From: DATHZQ01 sp965216945
GTDB lineage: Bacteria > Actinomycetota > Acidimicrobiia > Spongiisociales > UBA5794
DNA: 64,000 bases
Assembly: GCA_965216945.1 (NCBI GenBank)
Contig: CBDCGU010000003.1
Coordinates: 3,472,001-3,536,000, forward strand
Direction of reading: 5' to 3'
The notes under the pieces were generated by a model. That model saw only the letters and a list, made by a program, of their open reading frames with translations, was not told the DNA's origin and made no database searches. Numbering within the stretch: the first letter of the stretch is position 1; each line of letters begins with the position of its first letter. Of the stretch, positions 51,517 to 60,607 are shown one piece after another. The translations under genes were made by a program, and so were the position numbers.

Positions 51517-52418
51517 GCGACTCCGAAGAACGGGTAGACGTCGCCGTTGTCGGGGTCGGGTCGGTTGGTGGCTACTTTGCCGCGCGACTGGCAGGTGCAG
51601 GACACCGGCCGGTCTTGTGCGCTCATCGTCCGTTCGAGCGGCTGACGGTGCGATCAGGTGGCGAGACGCTTGAGGTGCATGCGCCGGTTTGGACCGACCC
51701 AGCCGAAGCGACGGCTCGGGCAAACGTAGTGATGTTGGCGACGAAGGCTCACCAGGTGCCTGCGGCGGCGGCGTGGCTGTCAGCGCTCTGCGGACCGGAA
51801 ACCACGGTTGCGGTGATGCAGAACGGAGTCGAGCACGAAGACCTCGTTGCGCCTTACGTGCGCGGGGCGACGATCGTACCCACGATGGTCAAATACGGCG
51901 GTGAGCAGGTGGCGCCCGGCGAGATCCACCATTACACCTACGGGTTCCTCACCGTGCCCGACGGCCCGGGAGGTCGTCGTATCGCATCATTGTTCGCCCG
52001 CACCCCGGTCGAAGTGCACCTCACCGACGATTTTACAACGGTCGCGTGGCGCAAGCTGTGCACCAATGTGGCTGCAAACGCCATTCCCGCGATCACCATG
52101 CGCCGATTCTCGGTCTTCCGGCGTCCCGACATCGCCGAGCTGGCGAGGGGCGTTGTGGCGGAGTGTGTCGCTGTCGGTCGTGCAGTCGGGGCAGATCTCA
52201 CCGAATCGATTCCCGGCGATGAGGTCGCGAGACTGGCATCCCTACCAGACCACGTGGGCAGCTCGATGCTGTATGACCGCCTCGCGAATAGGCCGCTCGA
52301 GCACGATGCTCTCAATGGTGCGGTGGTCCGATACGGGGCGCGTCGCGATATCGAGACCCCTCTGAATGCAGCGCTCACGGCATTGCTGGCGGCGATCAGC
52401 GAAGCGGCGCAGGAGTGA
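51513..52418 (+). CDS. Ketopantoate-reductase-family (ApbA/PanE-like) dehydrogenase
   Basis: A 301-residue NADP-dependent reductase. VAVVGVGSVGGYFAARLAGAG is the Rossmann loop; LATKAHQVPAAAAWL, AVMQNGVEHE and WRKLCTNVAANAIPAIT (with the conserved Lys and Asn) fit the 2-dehydropantoate reductase family. In this catabolic operon a role on another 2-oxo acid is more likely than pantothenate synthesis (inference). Coupled on both sides by 4-bp overlaps. Confidence 0.88.
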   Translation: MSDSEERVDVAVVGVGSVGGYFAARLAGAGHRPVLCAHRPFERLTVRSGGETLEVHAPVWTDPAEATARANVVMLATKAHQVPAAAAWLSALCGPETTVAVMQNGVEHEDLVAPYVRGATIVPTMVKYGGEQVAPGEIHHYTYGFLTVPDGPGGRRIASLFARTPVEVHLTDDFTTVAWRKLCTNVAANAIPAITMRRFSVFRRPDIAELARGVVAECVAVGRAVGADLTESIPGDEVARLASLPDHVGSSMLYDRLANRPLEHDALNGAVVRYGARRDIETPLNAALTALLAAISEAAQE

Positions 52419-52921
52419 ATCCGACCGTCCCGTTGGTCGATCTCGACGCTGAGGCGCTGGCCCACCTGGAGCGGGTGGGAGCTCGGGTGAGCAATCTGTA
52501 CCGGATCCTGGGCAATCATCCGGCCCTGCTTCGGGCGTGGGTGGACTTCGCTTGGACCCTCCGCGGCGCGGCGACGACATCGCGTCGGATGCGGGAGCTC
52601 ATCATTCTGCGGTGCGCTCAGTTGGTTGGGAATGACTACCAGTGGAATGACCACACCGTCATGGCCCTCGCCGCGGGAGTCGAGCAAGCGCAGATCGATG
52701 CGCTGGACCGGTGGCCGACGGCTCCCGAGTTCGATGATGAAGAGCAACTGCTGCTTCGGTTCACCGACGAGGTTGTGGCCGGGCGGGTGGGCGACGACGT
52801 GCTCAACGCTCTGCGGCTCAGATACCGGCCGGAGGAGATCGTCGAGCTCACGATGACGGCTGCCTTCTACGTCATGGTTCCGCGCATCCTCGACACCCTG
52901 AGGGTCCCGCATGGCGGATGA
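52415..52921 (+). CDS. Carboxymuconolactone-decarboxylase-like (AhpD-fold) protein
   Basis: A 168-residue all-helical AhpD-like protein. RRMRELIILRCAQLVGNDYQWNDH is the family core (shown for residues LIILRCAQLVGNDYQWNDH), with YxWxxH present but no CxxC, so it is the decarboxylase/hydrolase-like rather than the peroxidase-like type. GTG start overlaps the previous stop and the stop overlaps the next ATG. Confidence 0.85.
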   Translation: MNPTVPLVDLDAEALAHLERVGARVSNLYRILGNHPALLRAWVDFAWTLRGAATTSRRMRELIILRCAQLVGNDYQWNDHTVMALAAGVEQAQIDALDRWPTAPEFDDEEQLLLRFTDEVVAGRVGDDVLNALRLRYRPEEIVELTMTAAFYVMVPRILDTLRVPHGG

Positions 52922-53961
52922 CGGCCGGACACGCAACGCAAGACATCAACCAGAGATGGGAGAGCAGGACTGTGAAGGTCATCGACATGCACGTCCACTA
53001 TTACCTGCCGGAGTTCGTGGACGCGGTTCGCTCGGCGGATGCGTTCGACGTCTACATCCGCGGCGACGGCCGGATCGTTGTGTTGTGGCGCGGAGGGGTG
53101 ACCCTCACCGTGCCGCAGCCCCATCCCGACGTCGATGTGCGGCTCGCCATGATGGACGAGCTGGGGATCGATGTGCAGGTGCTGTCGGTCCCGTCTCCCA
53201 GCGCCTATTTCGTGGGAGGCGACGATGCCGTGAGGGTTGCTCAGATCGTCAATGACGGGTTCGCCGGCATCGTTCAGAATCACCCGGAGCGTTTCCGTGC
53301 GCTGGCAGCCCTTCCCCTGAAAGACGTGGACGACGCAATCGACGAGCTACGGCGGTGTATCGAGGAGCTCAGCTTCCCCGGGGCGATGCTGCTCACCAAC
53401 ATCGACGGTGAGATGCTCGACTCGCGGCGGTTGGAGCCCTTCTGGGAGGCGGCCAGCGGGATGAACGCTCTCATCTACGTTCACCCGACGCTGCCGACAA
53501 ACACCCTTCATCTCGAGGACTACAGCCTTGCGATCGCCCTCGGCTTCTTCCAGGAGACCAACCTCGCCCTGTCGCGTCTGGTTTTCAGCGGGGTGTTCGA
53601 GCGCCACCAGGGGATCCGGTGGGTCTTCTCCCATGCTGGCGGGACGATGCCGTTCATGTTCCCCCGCCTCGACAACTACTACCGCCAGTTCCCACAATGC
53701 CGGGAGCACATCGTCAAGCCCCCAACCGAGTACTTTGCCGAGTTGATGTACGACACGGCTACGACTCATGTGCCTGCGCTGCGATGCGCCATCGAGACGT
53801 ACGGCGTCGAACGTCTGGTGTACGGCAGCGACTATCCGCACATCCCGGGCGGGAGCGGCCCTTACGTCAAGGCAGTCGAGGACCTCGGTCTGCCCGATGA
53901 CGACAAGGCCCAGGTATTCGGAGCACGCGCCCAGCGGCTCCTGGACGGCGGCTATGCGTGA
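52918..53961 (+). CDS. ACMSD-like amidohydrolase (decarboxylase/hydratase type)
   Basis: A 347-residue metal-dependent TIM barrel. MHVHYYLP gives the HxH pair (His25, His27), IYVHPTLP, FSHAGGTMPFM and YGSDYPHIPGG give the other ligands, in the order of 2-amino-3-carboxymuconate-semialdehyde decarboxylases and related hydratases. The ATG at 52918 overlaps the preceding stop; a GTG at 52972 is an alternative. It closes the operon; the next 192 bp hold nothing recognised. Confidence 0.9.
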   Translation: MTAGHATQDINQRWESRTVKVIDMHVHYYLPEFVDAVRSADAFDVYIRGDGRIVVLWRGGVTLTVPQPHPDVDVRLAMMDELGIDVQVLSVPSPSAYFVGGDDAVRVAQIVNDGFAGIVQNHPERFRALAALPLKDVDDAIDELRRCIEELSFPGAMLLTNIDGEMLDSRRLEPFWEAASGMNALIYVHPTLPTNTLHLEDYSLAIALGFFQETNLALSRLVFSGVFERHQGIRWVFSHAGGTMPFMFPRLDNYYRQFPQCREHIVKPPTEYFAELMYDTATTHVPALRCAIETYGVERLVYGSDYPHIPGGSGPYVKAVEDLGLPDDDKAQVFGARAQRLLDGGYA

Positions 53962-54153
53962 GTTGGGGCCATGCCACGGCGGCCGCCCTGGCAGCTTCGT
54001 CGTCGACGCCGGTTGCGCCGTTTCCTCGCCGGTGCGAGGTCGTGACGAGCAGGACGCGAGCTCGGAGTGGGTCCGGTCGAGGTGGAGATGTTCCCGCCGT
54101 TGGAAGTGGTAGCGCAGGGGTCGGTGGCGCCCTATCGGCACCGCGCATCGGAC

Positions 54154-56427
54154 TCAGGCTCGGTGGTTGCGGACCAACCTCTCGCGACGGATGGGTAGGC
54201 GATCCACCACGTGCGCTCCAGGCTCCCCGAGCGCATCGGCGACGGCGTTGGCGATGGCTGCGCTGACGCCGATGACGCCCGCCTCGCCGGCTCCCTTTGC
54301 GCCTACGGGATTGTGTCCGGTTGGCCCCGACTCGAAGAGATGTGCCGATAGTTGAGGCACGTCCCCAGTGTTCGGAACGATGTATTGCATCAACGTCGAC
54401 ACCTGCGGCTGACCCTCTTCGTCGAAGCGGAGCGCCTCGTGCAGCGCTGCCCCGACTCCCATTGCCGTTGCGCCGACCAGCTGTCCGATGACCGACCTAC
54501 GGTCGATGGCGTGCCCGCAGTCATATCCCATCGCGATCCGTTCGAGCCGGACATCCCCCGTAGACGCTTCGATGCGAACCATGGCGAGATGTGCCCCGAA
54601 GCCGTAGGTTGGTCGCGCCATGACGTGGCGGCCCAACACGCGCAGCGGGGCGAGGTCTTTCCACGCGAGCTCGTCGCCCCCGGCGACAAAACCCTGTGCG
54701 GTCCGGACGACCCCTTCTGGAGTCGTCTGCAGCATCGTTGCCGCCCGGGCGACGGCTTCGTCGACCAGTCGGGAGACGGCGTTCACGATCGCGTTCGTCA
54801 CGAAGACCGTTGTGCGGCTGGCGAAGGTCCCTTGGCCACCGTCGTGGGCGCGGCTGTCGCCGCTGAGCACGTCTACGCGATCCGGCGACACGCCCAGGGC
54901 AGCAGCGAGGACACGGCTTGCCATCACATCGGAGCCTTGACCGACGTCGGTGACTGTAGTGCCCAACAGAAAGCGGCCCTCCGGAGTCAACTCCAGCTCG
55001 AGGGTCTCCTCCTCGCCGAGTGCGGAATGCGTGACGAAGACTCCCCAACCGAGGCCAACTCGCTCCCCTTGTGAGCGCCGGTGCTCGCGCTCCTGCACCC
55101 ACGTGGCGTAGCGCTCCCGGCGGCAGAGTTCGTCAAGCATTGCCGGGAAATCGCCGCTGTCGAAGATCGGATCGTGATCGTCGCGTCCGAGGTGCTGTCG
55201 ATATGGGATCTCCTCCGGGCCGATGAGGTTGCGGCGACGCAAGTCGAGCGGATCCATTCCTATCCGTGCCGCCGCCATGTCGATCATGCGCTCTCGCACC
55301 AACGCGGTCTCTCCCGCCGCCGGGCCGCGAACAGTTCCGACCGGCGTCTGCGTGGTGGCTACACCGCGGCACCGAAGGTCGAGACCCTCCCACCGGTAAG
55401 GACCGGGCAAGGTCTCGACGATGATCTCCGCCACCCGCCCGCCGATCGGGCGAGGATAGGCGCCCACGTCATAGCGCACATCGTCGCGGAAGTTGAGGAA
55501 CCGACCGTCCGCGGAGACGGAGATTCTGGCTCGGTGATGCTGCTCGCCGGCGTGGTTGATGGAGATGAGGTGGTCGCGCCGACGCTCGGTCCACCGGACC
55601 GGGCGCTGTGTGACTCTTGCGGCCCACGGAACGAGGAAGTCCTCGGGATAGAGCTCGCCTCGCACACCGAACATCCCGCCCACGTCGACACGGTGGCAGA
55701 TAACCGATGACGTCGGGATGCCGAAGAAGTCGGCCACGCTCGCCCGGGTGAATTGGACGAACTTGGTCGGGCCCCACAGCTCCAGCACGCCGTTGCGCCA
55801 CTCGGCGACGAGACCGCGCGGTTCGATCGGCAGCCCGGTGTGGCGACTCGTGGTGAAGGCTGATTCGACGATCACGGCGTCGTCATCGTCGTCGATCTCG
55901 CCGAAGGTTGCGGTGATCTCCGACAGCAGGTTGTTGCGGCCGTCGTCCCACATTGGGGCTGGGTCGGTGGCGGTCAAATCGGAGACCGCCGGCATTGCAT
56001 CGATGTCGGCGATCACCAGACTGGCCGCATCCTCTGCTCGGGCGGGTGTGTCGGCCACGATCACCGCGATCGGTTCCCCGACGTATCGAACCCTGTCAAT
56101 TGCGATGACCGGCTGACGTCTGCCTGCCATCTGGATGGTCTCGGATTTGCGAATCGGGATGGTGGGTACGACAGCGAGGTCTCCCGCCGTAAGCACGGCT
56201 TGGACCCCACGCATCGAACGAGCCCCGTCGGTGTCGATGGCGTTGAGCTTGCCGTGGGCGAAGAGGCTGCGTACGACGCTCATTGCGAGCTCGCCGGGCC
56301 GTCGCACGTCGTCGACGTAGCTGCCGAGGCCGCGAACGAAGCGCTCCGGCGGGGTCATCTTGGCAGCGCGGATCTCGCGCATTGGTGGCGACGAAGGTCT
56401 CGGCCCGGGTTGCTCAGTCACGTGCAC
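54154..56427 (-). CDS. Xanthine dehydrogenase-family molybdopterin-binding subunit, orphan
   Basis: A 757-residue large subunit of a molybdenum hydroxylase (CoxL/XdhB type). It opens with RFVRGLGSYVDDVRRPGEL, has RYVGEPIAVIVADTPARAED, TVTDVGQGSDVMASRVLAAALG, and the catalytic Glu in VGAKGAGEAGVIGVSAAI. Such enzymes hydroxylate heterocycles or aldehydes but need a 2Fe-2S and an FAD subunit; neither is in the window. GTG start after GGGTGA. It follows the MFS gene on the same strand with a 197-bp gap in which no convincing gene was found. Confidence 0.9.
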   Translation of the reverse strand: MHVTEQPGPRPSSPPMREIRAAKMTPPERFVRGLGSYVDDVRRPGELAMSVVRSLFAHGKLNAIDTDGARSMRGVQAVLTAGDLAVVPTIPIRKSETIQMAGRRQPVIAIDRVRYVGEPIAVIVADTPARAEDAASLVIADIDAMPAVSDLTATDPAPMWDDGRNNLLSEITATFGEIDDDDDAVIVESAFTTSRHTGLPIEPRGLVAEWRNGVLELWGPTKFVQFTRASVADFFGIPTSSVICHRVDVGGMFGVRGELYPEDFLVPWAARVTQRPVRWTERRRDHLISINHAGEQHHRARISVSADGRFLNFRDDVRYDVGAYPRPIGGRVAEIIVETLPGPYRWEGLDLRCRGVATTQTPVGTVRGPAAGETALVRERMIDMAAARIGMDPLDLRRRNLIGPEEIPYRQHLGRDDHDPIFDSGDFPAMLDELCRRERYATWVQEREHRRSQGERVGLGWGVFVTHSALGEEETLELELTPEGRFLLGTTVTDVGQGSDVMASRVLAAALGVSPDRVDVLSGDSRAHDGGQGTFASRTTVFVTNAIVNAVSRLVDEAVARAATMLQTTPEGVVRTAQGFVAGGDELAWKDLAPLRVLGRHVMARPTYGFGAHLAMVRIEASTGDVRLERIAMGYDCGHAIDRRSVIGQLVGATAMGVGAALHEALRFDEEGQPQVSTLMQYIVPNTGDVPQLSAHLFESGPTGHNPVGAKGAGEAGVIGVSAAIANAVADALGEPGAHVVDRLPIRRERLVRNHRA

Positions 56428-56624
56428 ATCACCCTTTGTGCGAGGAATGCGATGTTCTTAGAACGTTCGGCGGTTGGGAGATTCGGCTGAGAGCCGCGGC
56501 AGGCGTCAGCTGGCACCCCGCAACGGCCACCGGAGCCAGGCACGCACTCGTTGGGAGGGCCCGCGCTGCTTCCCGGGAGGCGGCATCCTGGGCACAGATG
56601 TCTGGATCAACCGTGGCGAGCTGC

Positions 56625-57947
56625 TCACCCATCCTCATGCACCGTCCTTCCCGTTGGTTCCGCTCCCATGGCTGTTCCTGATCCGCCCATGCGAGCACCG
56701 GACCTTCTGGCCCAGACCCCCGCGAGGAGGGCAGCCATCAAGGAGACCGCAGCGATGCAGCCAAAGGCCGGCGCGTAGTCGTTTGTTGCGTCGACTATGA
56801 GACCAAACCCGGGCGGTCCGATGGTGTGGCCGGCGAGGAATCCGAGGACGACGATCCCAGAGGCGCGTCCGGCCGCCGAGCTTTCTGCCGTGGCAATGGT
56901 GGCGAGCATGCCGACGGCCATCCACGATTGCACGCTGGCGCCGGCGAGCCCCGCTCCGATCCAGATCCAGCGCCCACCCCAGGATTCGGCGCCCCACATG
57001 ACGCCGCAGGCGAGCATCGAGACGAGTGACAATGCTGCGATCGCCCTCCCATAGTGGCTGAGCCGTTCGCTGAAGTGGCCCCAAGTGATTCTTCCCAAGA
57101 ACCCGACGCCTCCCATGACCGCTGCCGCAGCGCCGGCGAGAGCGACACTGAACCCAACCCGCTCCTCGGCATACAGCGGGAGATACGTGAGCAGCGCGCC
57201 CCCTACGACTCCCATCGACAAGCCGAGCGACGCTAGCCACCACGCATCTGTCGGCACCCGGCTCATCGGGGCGGCCTTCGCCCACGAGGCACCCTCGTCC
57301 GCTGGGAGGAACACGAGGGTCGAGGCGGCGAGGAGCCAGGCCGCGAGCGCACCCAAGGCAAACGTCGGTCGCCAACCAATGCTGGCTGCCCCGACCGGGA
57401 CGACGAGACCGGCGAGGACTACCCCTAGCTGGACCGCCGATTGCTTGATTCCGGTCAGCATGCCGCGTTTACCCGGTGGCACGTTGTGGGCGATCACCTT
57501 GTTCGTGCTGGGGTTGGCGACCGATTGGGCGACGCCTGCGACAGTCGAAGCCACAATCAGCAAGGGGTAGCTGATACCCAGCGCAATGCCGATGAGCCCG
57601 ATTCCGGCGAGCACGAAGAGCACCACGAGACTCCGCTTGCCGCCGATCCGATCGGCCAGCCAGCCGCCGACAGGCGACAGGACGGCACCGGTCAGGGAGT
57701 ACGCGGAGACGAGATATCCGATCTGCGCTCGGTTGAGCGATAGTTCACCGATGAGCAGTGGGGAGAGCACACCGAACGCCACACGGCCGAACACACCGAG
57801 CACCATGGCGGCCGACAGGGTGAATGCGAGTCCGGCGCGAGTCAAGAGCGGAGAGGCCTCTAGGTGTGCCAGTTCAGTGGCCCCGTGACCCTCCGCGATG
57901 GCCCGCGCCTGGGCAGCGCCCGTTGACGGATCTTCGGCCGGGCTCAC
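56625..57947 (-). CDS. MFS transporter
   Basis: A 440-residue carrier with about 12 hydrophobic segments. GGWLADRIGGKRSL is the loop 2-3 motif, NPSTNKVIAHNVPPGKRG and GIKQSAVQLG occupy the helix 4-5 region, GHFSERLSHYGR the repeat of the loop motif. This is typical of anion or cyanate/glucarate-type symporters. GTG start; divergent from the cupin operon. Probably moves a pathway substrate or product. Confidence 0.9.
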   Translation of the reverse strand: MSPAEDPSTGAAQARAIAEGHGATELAHLEASPLLTRAGLAFTLSAAMVLGVFGRVAFGVLSPLLIGELSLNRAQIGYLVSAYSLTGAVLSPVGGWLADRIGGKRSLVVLFVLAGIGLIGIALGISYPLLIVASTVAGVAQSVANPSTNKVIAHNVPPGKRGMLTGIKQSAVQLGVVLAGLVVPVGAASIGWRPTFALGALAAWLLAASTLVFLPADEGASWAKAAPMSRVPTDAWWLASLGLSMGVVGGALLTYLPLYAEERVGFSVALAGAAAAVMGGVGFLGRITWGHFSERLSHYGRAIAALSLVSMLACGVMWGAESWGGRWIWIGAGLAGASVQSWMAVGMLATIATAESSAAGRASGIVVLGFLAGHTIGPPGFGLIVDATNDYAPAFGCIAAVSLMAALLAGVWARRSGARMGGSGTAMGAEPTGRTVHEDG

Positions 57948-58149
57948 TGGTGGTTCGCTTGCGTGATCACGCGAGACCTGTGGCGAAGGCGGACGGCGGT
58001 GATCCGGCAGGTGCGACGCGGCGACGGGCGACTCGCGCCTTTACGGTATTGCCGCTCACCATCATCCGTTGCGGGCACCTCGCTGCACTGGTATACACTA
58101 CACCGAGCGCCGCGAGCCGCCGCTCGACCGACGAACGGGAGTCAACGCC

Positions 58150-58497
58150 GTGCATGTGGTCCGCTGGAGAACCGCCGAGCCATATGTTCCGGCGGGGCAC
58201 GAAGGAGTCGTGAACCGGCTCCTCGCAGGACGGGCCGAAGGTGAGATCGAAGCTGTCAGCGTGTGGCATGGGACCTTGGAACCGGGCGGCTTTGCCGAGC
58301 CACATGTGCACGAGCGCTCCGTCCAGATCTACGTCGGGTTGACCGGGCAGCTCGAAGTCGAGACTCCTTCGGGAGTCGCCAACATCACGCGCGGTGACGC
58401 AGTCATCCTCGCAGCGACCGAGTCCCACGGTATCCGAAACCCGGATGACGTGGAGATGGCCACCTTGCTCGTCGTCAGCGCCCCTGCGCTGCGGTGA
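58150..58497 (+). CDS. Cupin 1 of a four-cupin operon
   Basis: A 115-residue cupin with HVHERSVQIYVGLTGQLEVE (motif 1: H-x-H and a later Gln instead of Glu) and GDAVILAATESHGIRN (motif 2 with its His). Start GTG after GGGAGT; shorter than the full open frame, whose upstream part overlaps the promoter. Its stop overlaps cupin 2 (GTGA). Role unknown. Confidence 0.78.
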   Translation: MHVVRWRTAEPYVPAGHEGVVNRLLAGRAEGEIEAVSVWHGTLEPGGFAEPHVHERSVQIYVGLTGQLEVETPSGVANITRGDAVILAATESHGIRNPDDVEMATLLVVSAPALR

Positions 58498-58907
58498 CGA
58501 ACGTGTCGACTACGCATCGGCCGGCGGAGCCCTCTCCTGATCGTGTTCGGGTCCTCGGCAGCGGGCAGCCGCGTCCGCCGGTGGACGTCGTCGTAGGGGC
58601 CGGTACGGCCGTGGCGGTCGTGTGGCCGGGCGTCGGCGCTGAGAAACGGTCGATGCATCTGGTGTCCCTGGCCGCTCGAGCTCATACTCGGCACCTGCGC
58701 CACCGATCCGAAGCCGTGTACTACGTCATCGATGGCACGGGACAGGCATTTGACCAGGACGGGTCCGCCGCTTTCGAACTTGGGCCGGGCTCGATGATCC
58801 ACGTCGAGCCGGGGACCGGCTACAGGTTCGTGGCTGGCACGAATGGTCTCGAGCTGGTCGGTGGTCCATGTCCGGCGGACTCTCGTCTCTACGGAGACTC
58901 GGCGTGA
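58494..58907 (+). CDS. Cupin 2 of a four-cupin operon
   Basis: A 137-residue cupin: HTRHLRHRSEAVYYVIDGTG is motif 1 and GSMIHVEPGTGYRFVAG motif 2, ending GGPCPADSRLYGD. The ending GGPCPAD is shared with cupin 4, so the two are related. GTG start within GTGA overlap. Confidence 0.78.
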   Translation: MTNVSTTHRPAEPSPDRVRVLGSGQPRPPVDVVVGAGTAVAVVWPGVGAEKRSMHLVSLAARAHTRHLRHRSEAVYYVIDGTGQAFDQDGSAAFELGPGSMIHVEPGTGYRFVAGTNGLELVGGPCPADSRLYGDSA

Positions 58908-59266
58908 GCGAGCGCCTGCACCCGCTGTCGGAATTGGCGTGGGAATCGGTGGACGCCCTCGTCGCCAAGAAAGTCATCTCCACCGACCGGATGACGGTCA
59001 CCCGGTACCGGTTTCAGCCTGGCGGACGTTTCCCGCTGCACGTGCATCCCCAGCAGCAAGTCACCTTCGTCCTTGCCGGGCGCCTGACATTCACCACGGG
59101 CCGGGAGGAGGATGTTGTTGATGCCGAGAATCTGATCGTGATCGAGGAGGGGGCCCCGCATGTGGCCGTGGCCGGCCCGGAGGGCGCCGAAGTGGTGAGC
59201 ATCGTCGTGCCGCCGCGTACCGCGTCGGACGGCATCACAATCCTCGAACCAGGCGGGGGGACGTGA
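58904..59266 (+). CDS. Cupin 3 of a four-cupin operon
   Basis: A 120-residue cupin with the clearest metal site of the set: HVHPQQQVTFVLAGRLTF (motif 1, HxH and Gln) and IVIEEGAPHVAVAGPEGA (motif 2 with His). Begins GTG in a GTGA overlap with cupin 2. Likely an isomerase, lyase or dioxygenase-like small enzyme; not assigned. Confidence 0.78.
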   Translation: MSERLHPLSELAWESVDALVAKKVISTDRMTVTRYRFQPGGRFPLHVHPQQQVTFVLAGRLTFTTGREEDVVDAENLIVIEEGAPHVAVAGPEGAEVVSIVVPPRTASDGITILEPGGGT

Positions 59267-59646
59267 TGGCGATACGGGTGTTCCACAGGGACGAGCCAGA
59301 TCTGATGATGCCGATGATCGCAGCCGACGCGCGGCTGATCGTCTGGCCGGGTGTGGGGGCCCACACCGCCAACATGAACTACGTGGACATGCAGCCCGGC
59401 GAGTGCAACGTTCCGCATGTGCACGAATCGTCCGAGGACACGCTCTACATCCTGGATGGGCGTGGCTCGATCGAGGATCTGACCAACGGGGTTCGCCTCG
59501 AGTTCGAGGCCGGGGACGCCGTCCATGTCCCGGTTGGGCTGAGGCACGCTGTGGCGGCTGATCGTGGCTCGCGGATCGAGAGTGTCGGAGGCCCATGCCC
59601 TGCCGACCTGGGACTACTGCGTCGCCTCGGCGCCATCCCAGGGTGA
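59266..59646 (+). CDS. Cupin 4 of a four-cupin operon
   Basis: A 126-residue cupin with VPHVHESSEDTLYILDGRG (classic motif 1: HxH, then Glu) and GDAVHVPVGLRHAVA (motif 2 His), ending SVGGPCPADLGLL as in cupin 2. ATG at 59266 overlaps the cupin 3 stop (TGATG); GTG 59263 is also possible. A complete 3-His-1-Glu metal set is predicted. Confidence 0.8.
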   Translation: MAIRVFHRDEPDLMMPMIAADARLIVWPGVGAHTANMNYVDMQPGECNVPHVHESSEDTLYILDGRGSIEDLTNGVRLEFEAGDAVHVPVGLRHAVAADRGSRIESVGGPCPADLGLLRRLGAIPG

Positions 59647-59698
59647 GTCGACGGCCGTCCCCTGGGCGGAGGGCTGGCCGGAATGAGAAAGGGAGCCC

Positions 59699-60523
59699 AT
59701 GCGTATTGCGGATCTGTCGCACACGATGAACATCCACACTCCCGGTTGGGTGGGATATCCGGGCGGGAAGCTCTACTACACCCAGACGTTGCAGACGAAC
59801 CGGATCGTCTCGCAGAGGATCGAGACGGCGCTGCACGTCGGCACTCACCTCGACGGCGCGCTCCATGCGGCCGATGACGGAGCGAGCATGGCCGACTACG
59901 CCCTGACCCAACTCATCGGTCCGGGCGTGATCGTCGACGTCTCCGACGATGTCGACGACTGGGACGTGATCACGCCCAAGATGATCACCTCGAAAGTCGA
60001 GGTGCGTCGCGGGGACATTCTAATCATCCACACTGGTTGGCATCGGTACTATGAGGGCCAGCCTCAGCAAGATCTCGTGCGCTACTTCTGCATGCACCCC
60101 GGCGGCACGATGGAGCTGGCGCAGTGGATGATCGACATGGAGATCTCGTGGTGGGGGATTGACGCCGGATCCGGCGACCACCCGATGAACACGACGATCC
60201 GCCACATGCGGCCGGATCTAACGGAGCGCTTCGAACAAAAGGTCGGGATGACAGCGGCCGAGTTCTTCGGCACGTACCAGTTCACGCACGATCTGAGCGG
60301 TCGCGTGGTCGAAGACGATCTGTTCTTGTTCCACCAGATGATGTTTGGCCGGGGAATTGTGCACGCCGAGAACATCGGCGGGGAGATCGATGCTGTGCTC
60401 AACGAGCGCTGCATCGTAGGCGCCTTGCCGTGGAAGTACGAGGGCCTGGAGGCTTGTCCATGTCGGATCCTGGCCTTCTTCGACGTGGGTGACTCCGTCG
60501 AGGAGATCGTCGTCGGTCGATGA
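59699..60523 (+). CDS. Cyclase-family (PF04199) metal-dependent hydrolase, third copy
   Basis: A 274-residue protein with an intact metal motif HVGTHLD at 46-52, ADLSHTMNIHTPGW at the N-terminus, RRGDILIIHTGWHRYYEG and ISWWGIDAGSGDHPMNT. This is the canonical formamidase-like form. GAAAGGGAG precedes the ATG. It follows the cupins by 52 bp and probably belongs to the same transcript. Confidence 0.9.
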   Translation: MRIADLSHTMNIHTPGWVGYPGGKLYYTQTLQTNRIVSQRIETALHVGTHLDGALHAADDGASMADYALTQLIGPGVIVDVSDDVDDWDVITPKMITSKVEVRRGDILIIHTGWHRYYEGQPQQDLVRYFCMHPGGTMELAQWMIDMEISWWGIDAGSGDHPMNTTIRHMRPDLTERFEQKVGMTAAEFFGTYQFTHDLSGRVVEDDLFLFHQMMFGRGIVHAENIGGEIDAVLNERCIVGALPWKYEGLEACPCRILAFFDVGDSVEEIVVGR

Positions 60524-60607
60524 CCGGTGTACGGCGGACAGGCCATCCGGGCAACGCGTGCGACATAGGCTCTTCGCCAGCGAAGCGCAACGACGAGAGG
60601 ATCGGAC

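Noticed and set aside
53962..54153. Possible small gene between the amidohydrolase and the Mo-hydroxylase
   Set aside because: No frame has a start with a ribosome binding site and coherent protein composition; treated as intergenic.
56429..56638. Small minus-strand ORF starting inside the MFS 3' end (MRMGEQLATVDPD...)
   Set aside because: It overlaps the MFS stop like a coupled gene, but its composition is random-looking, no family is recognised and it lacks a ribosome binding site.
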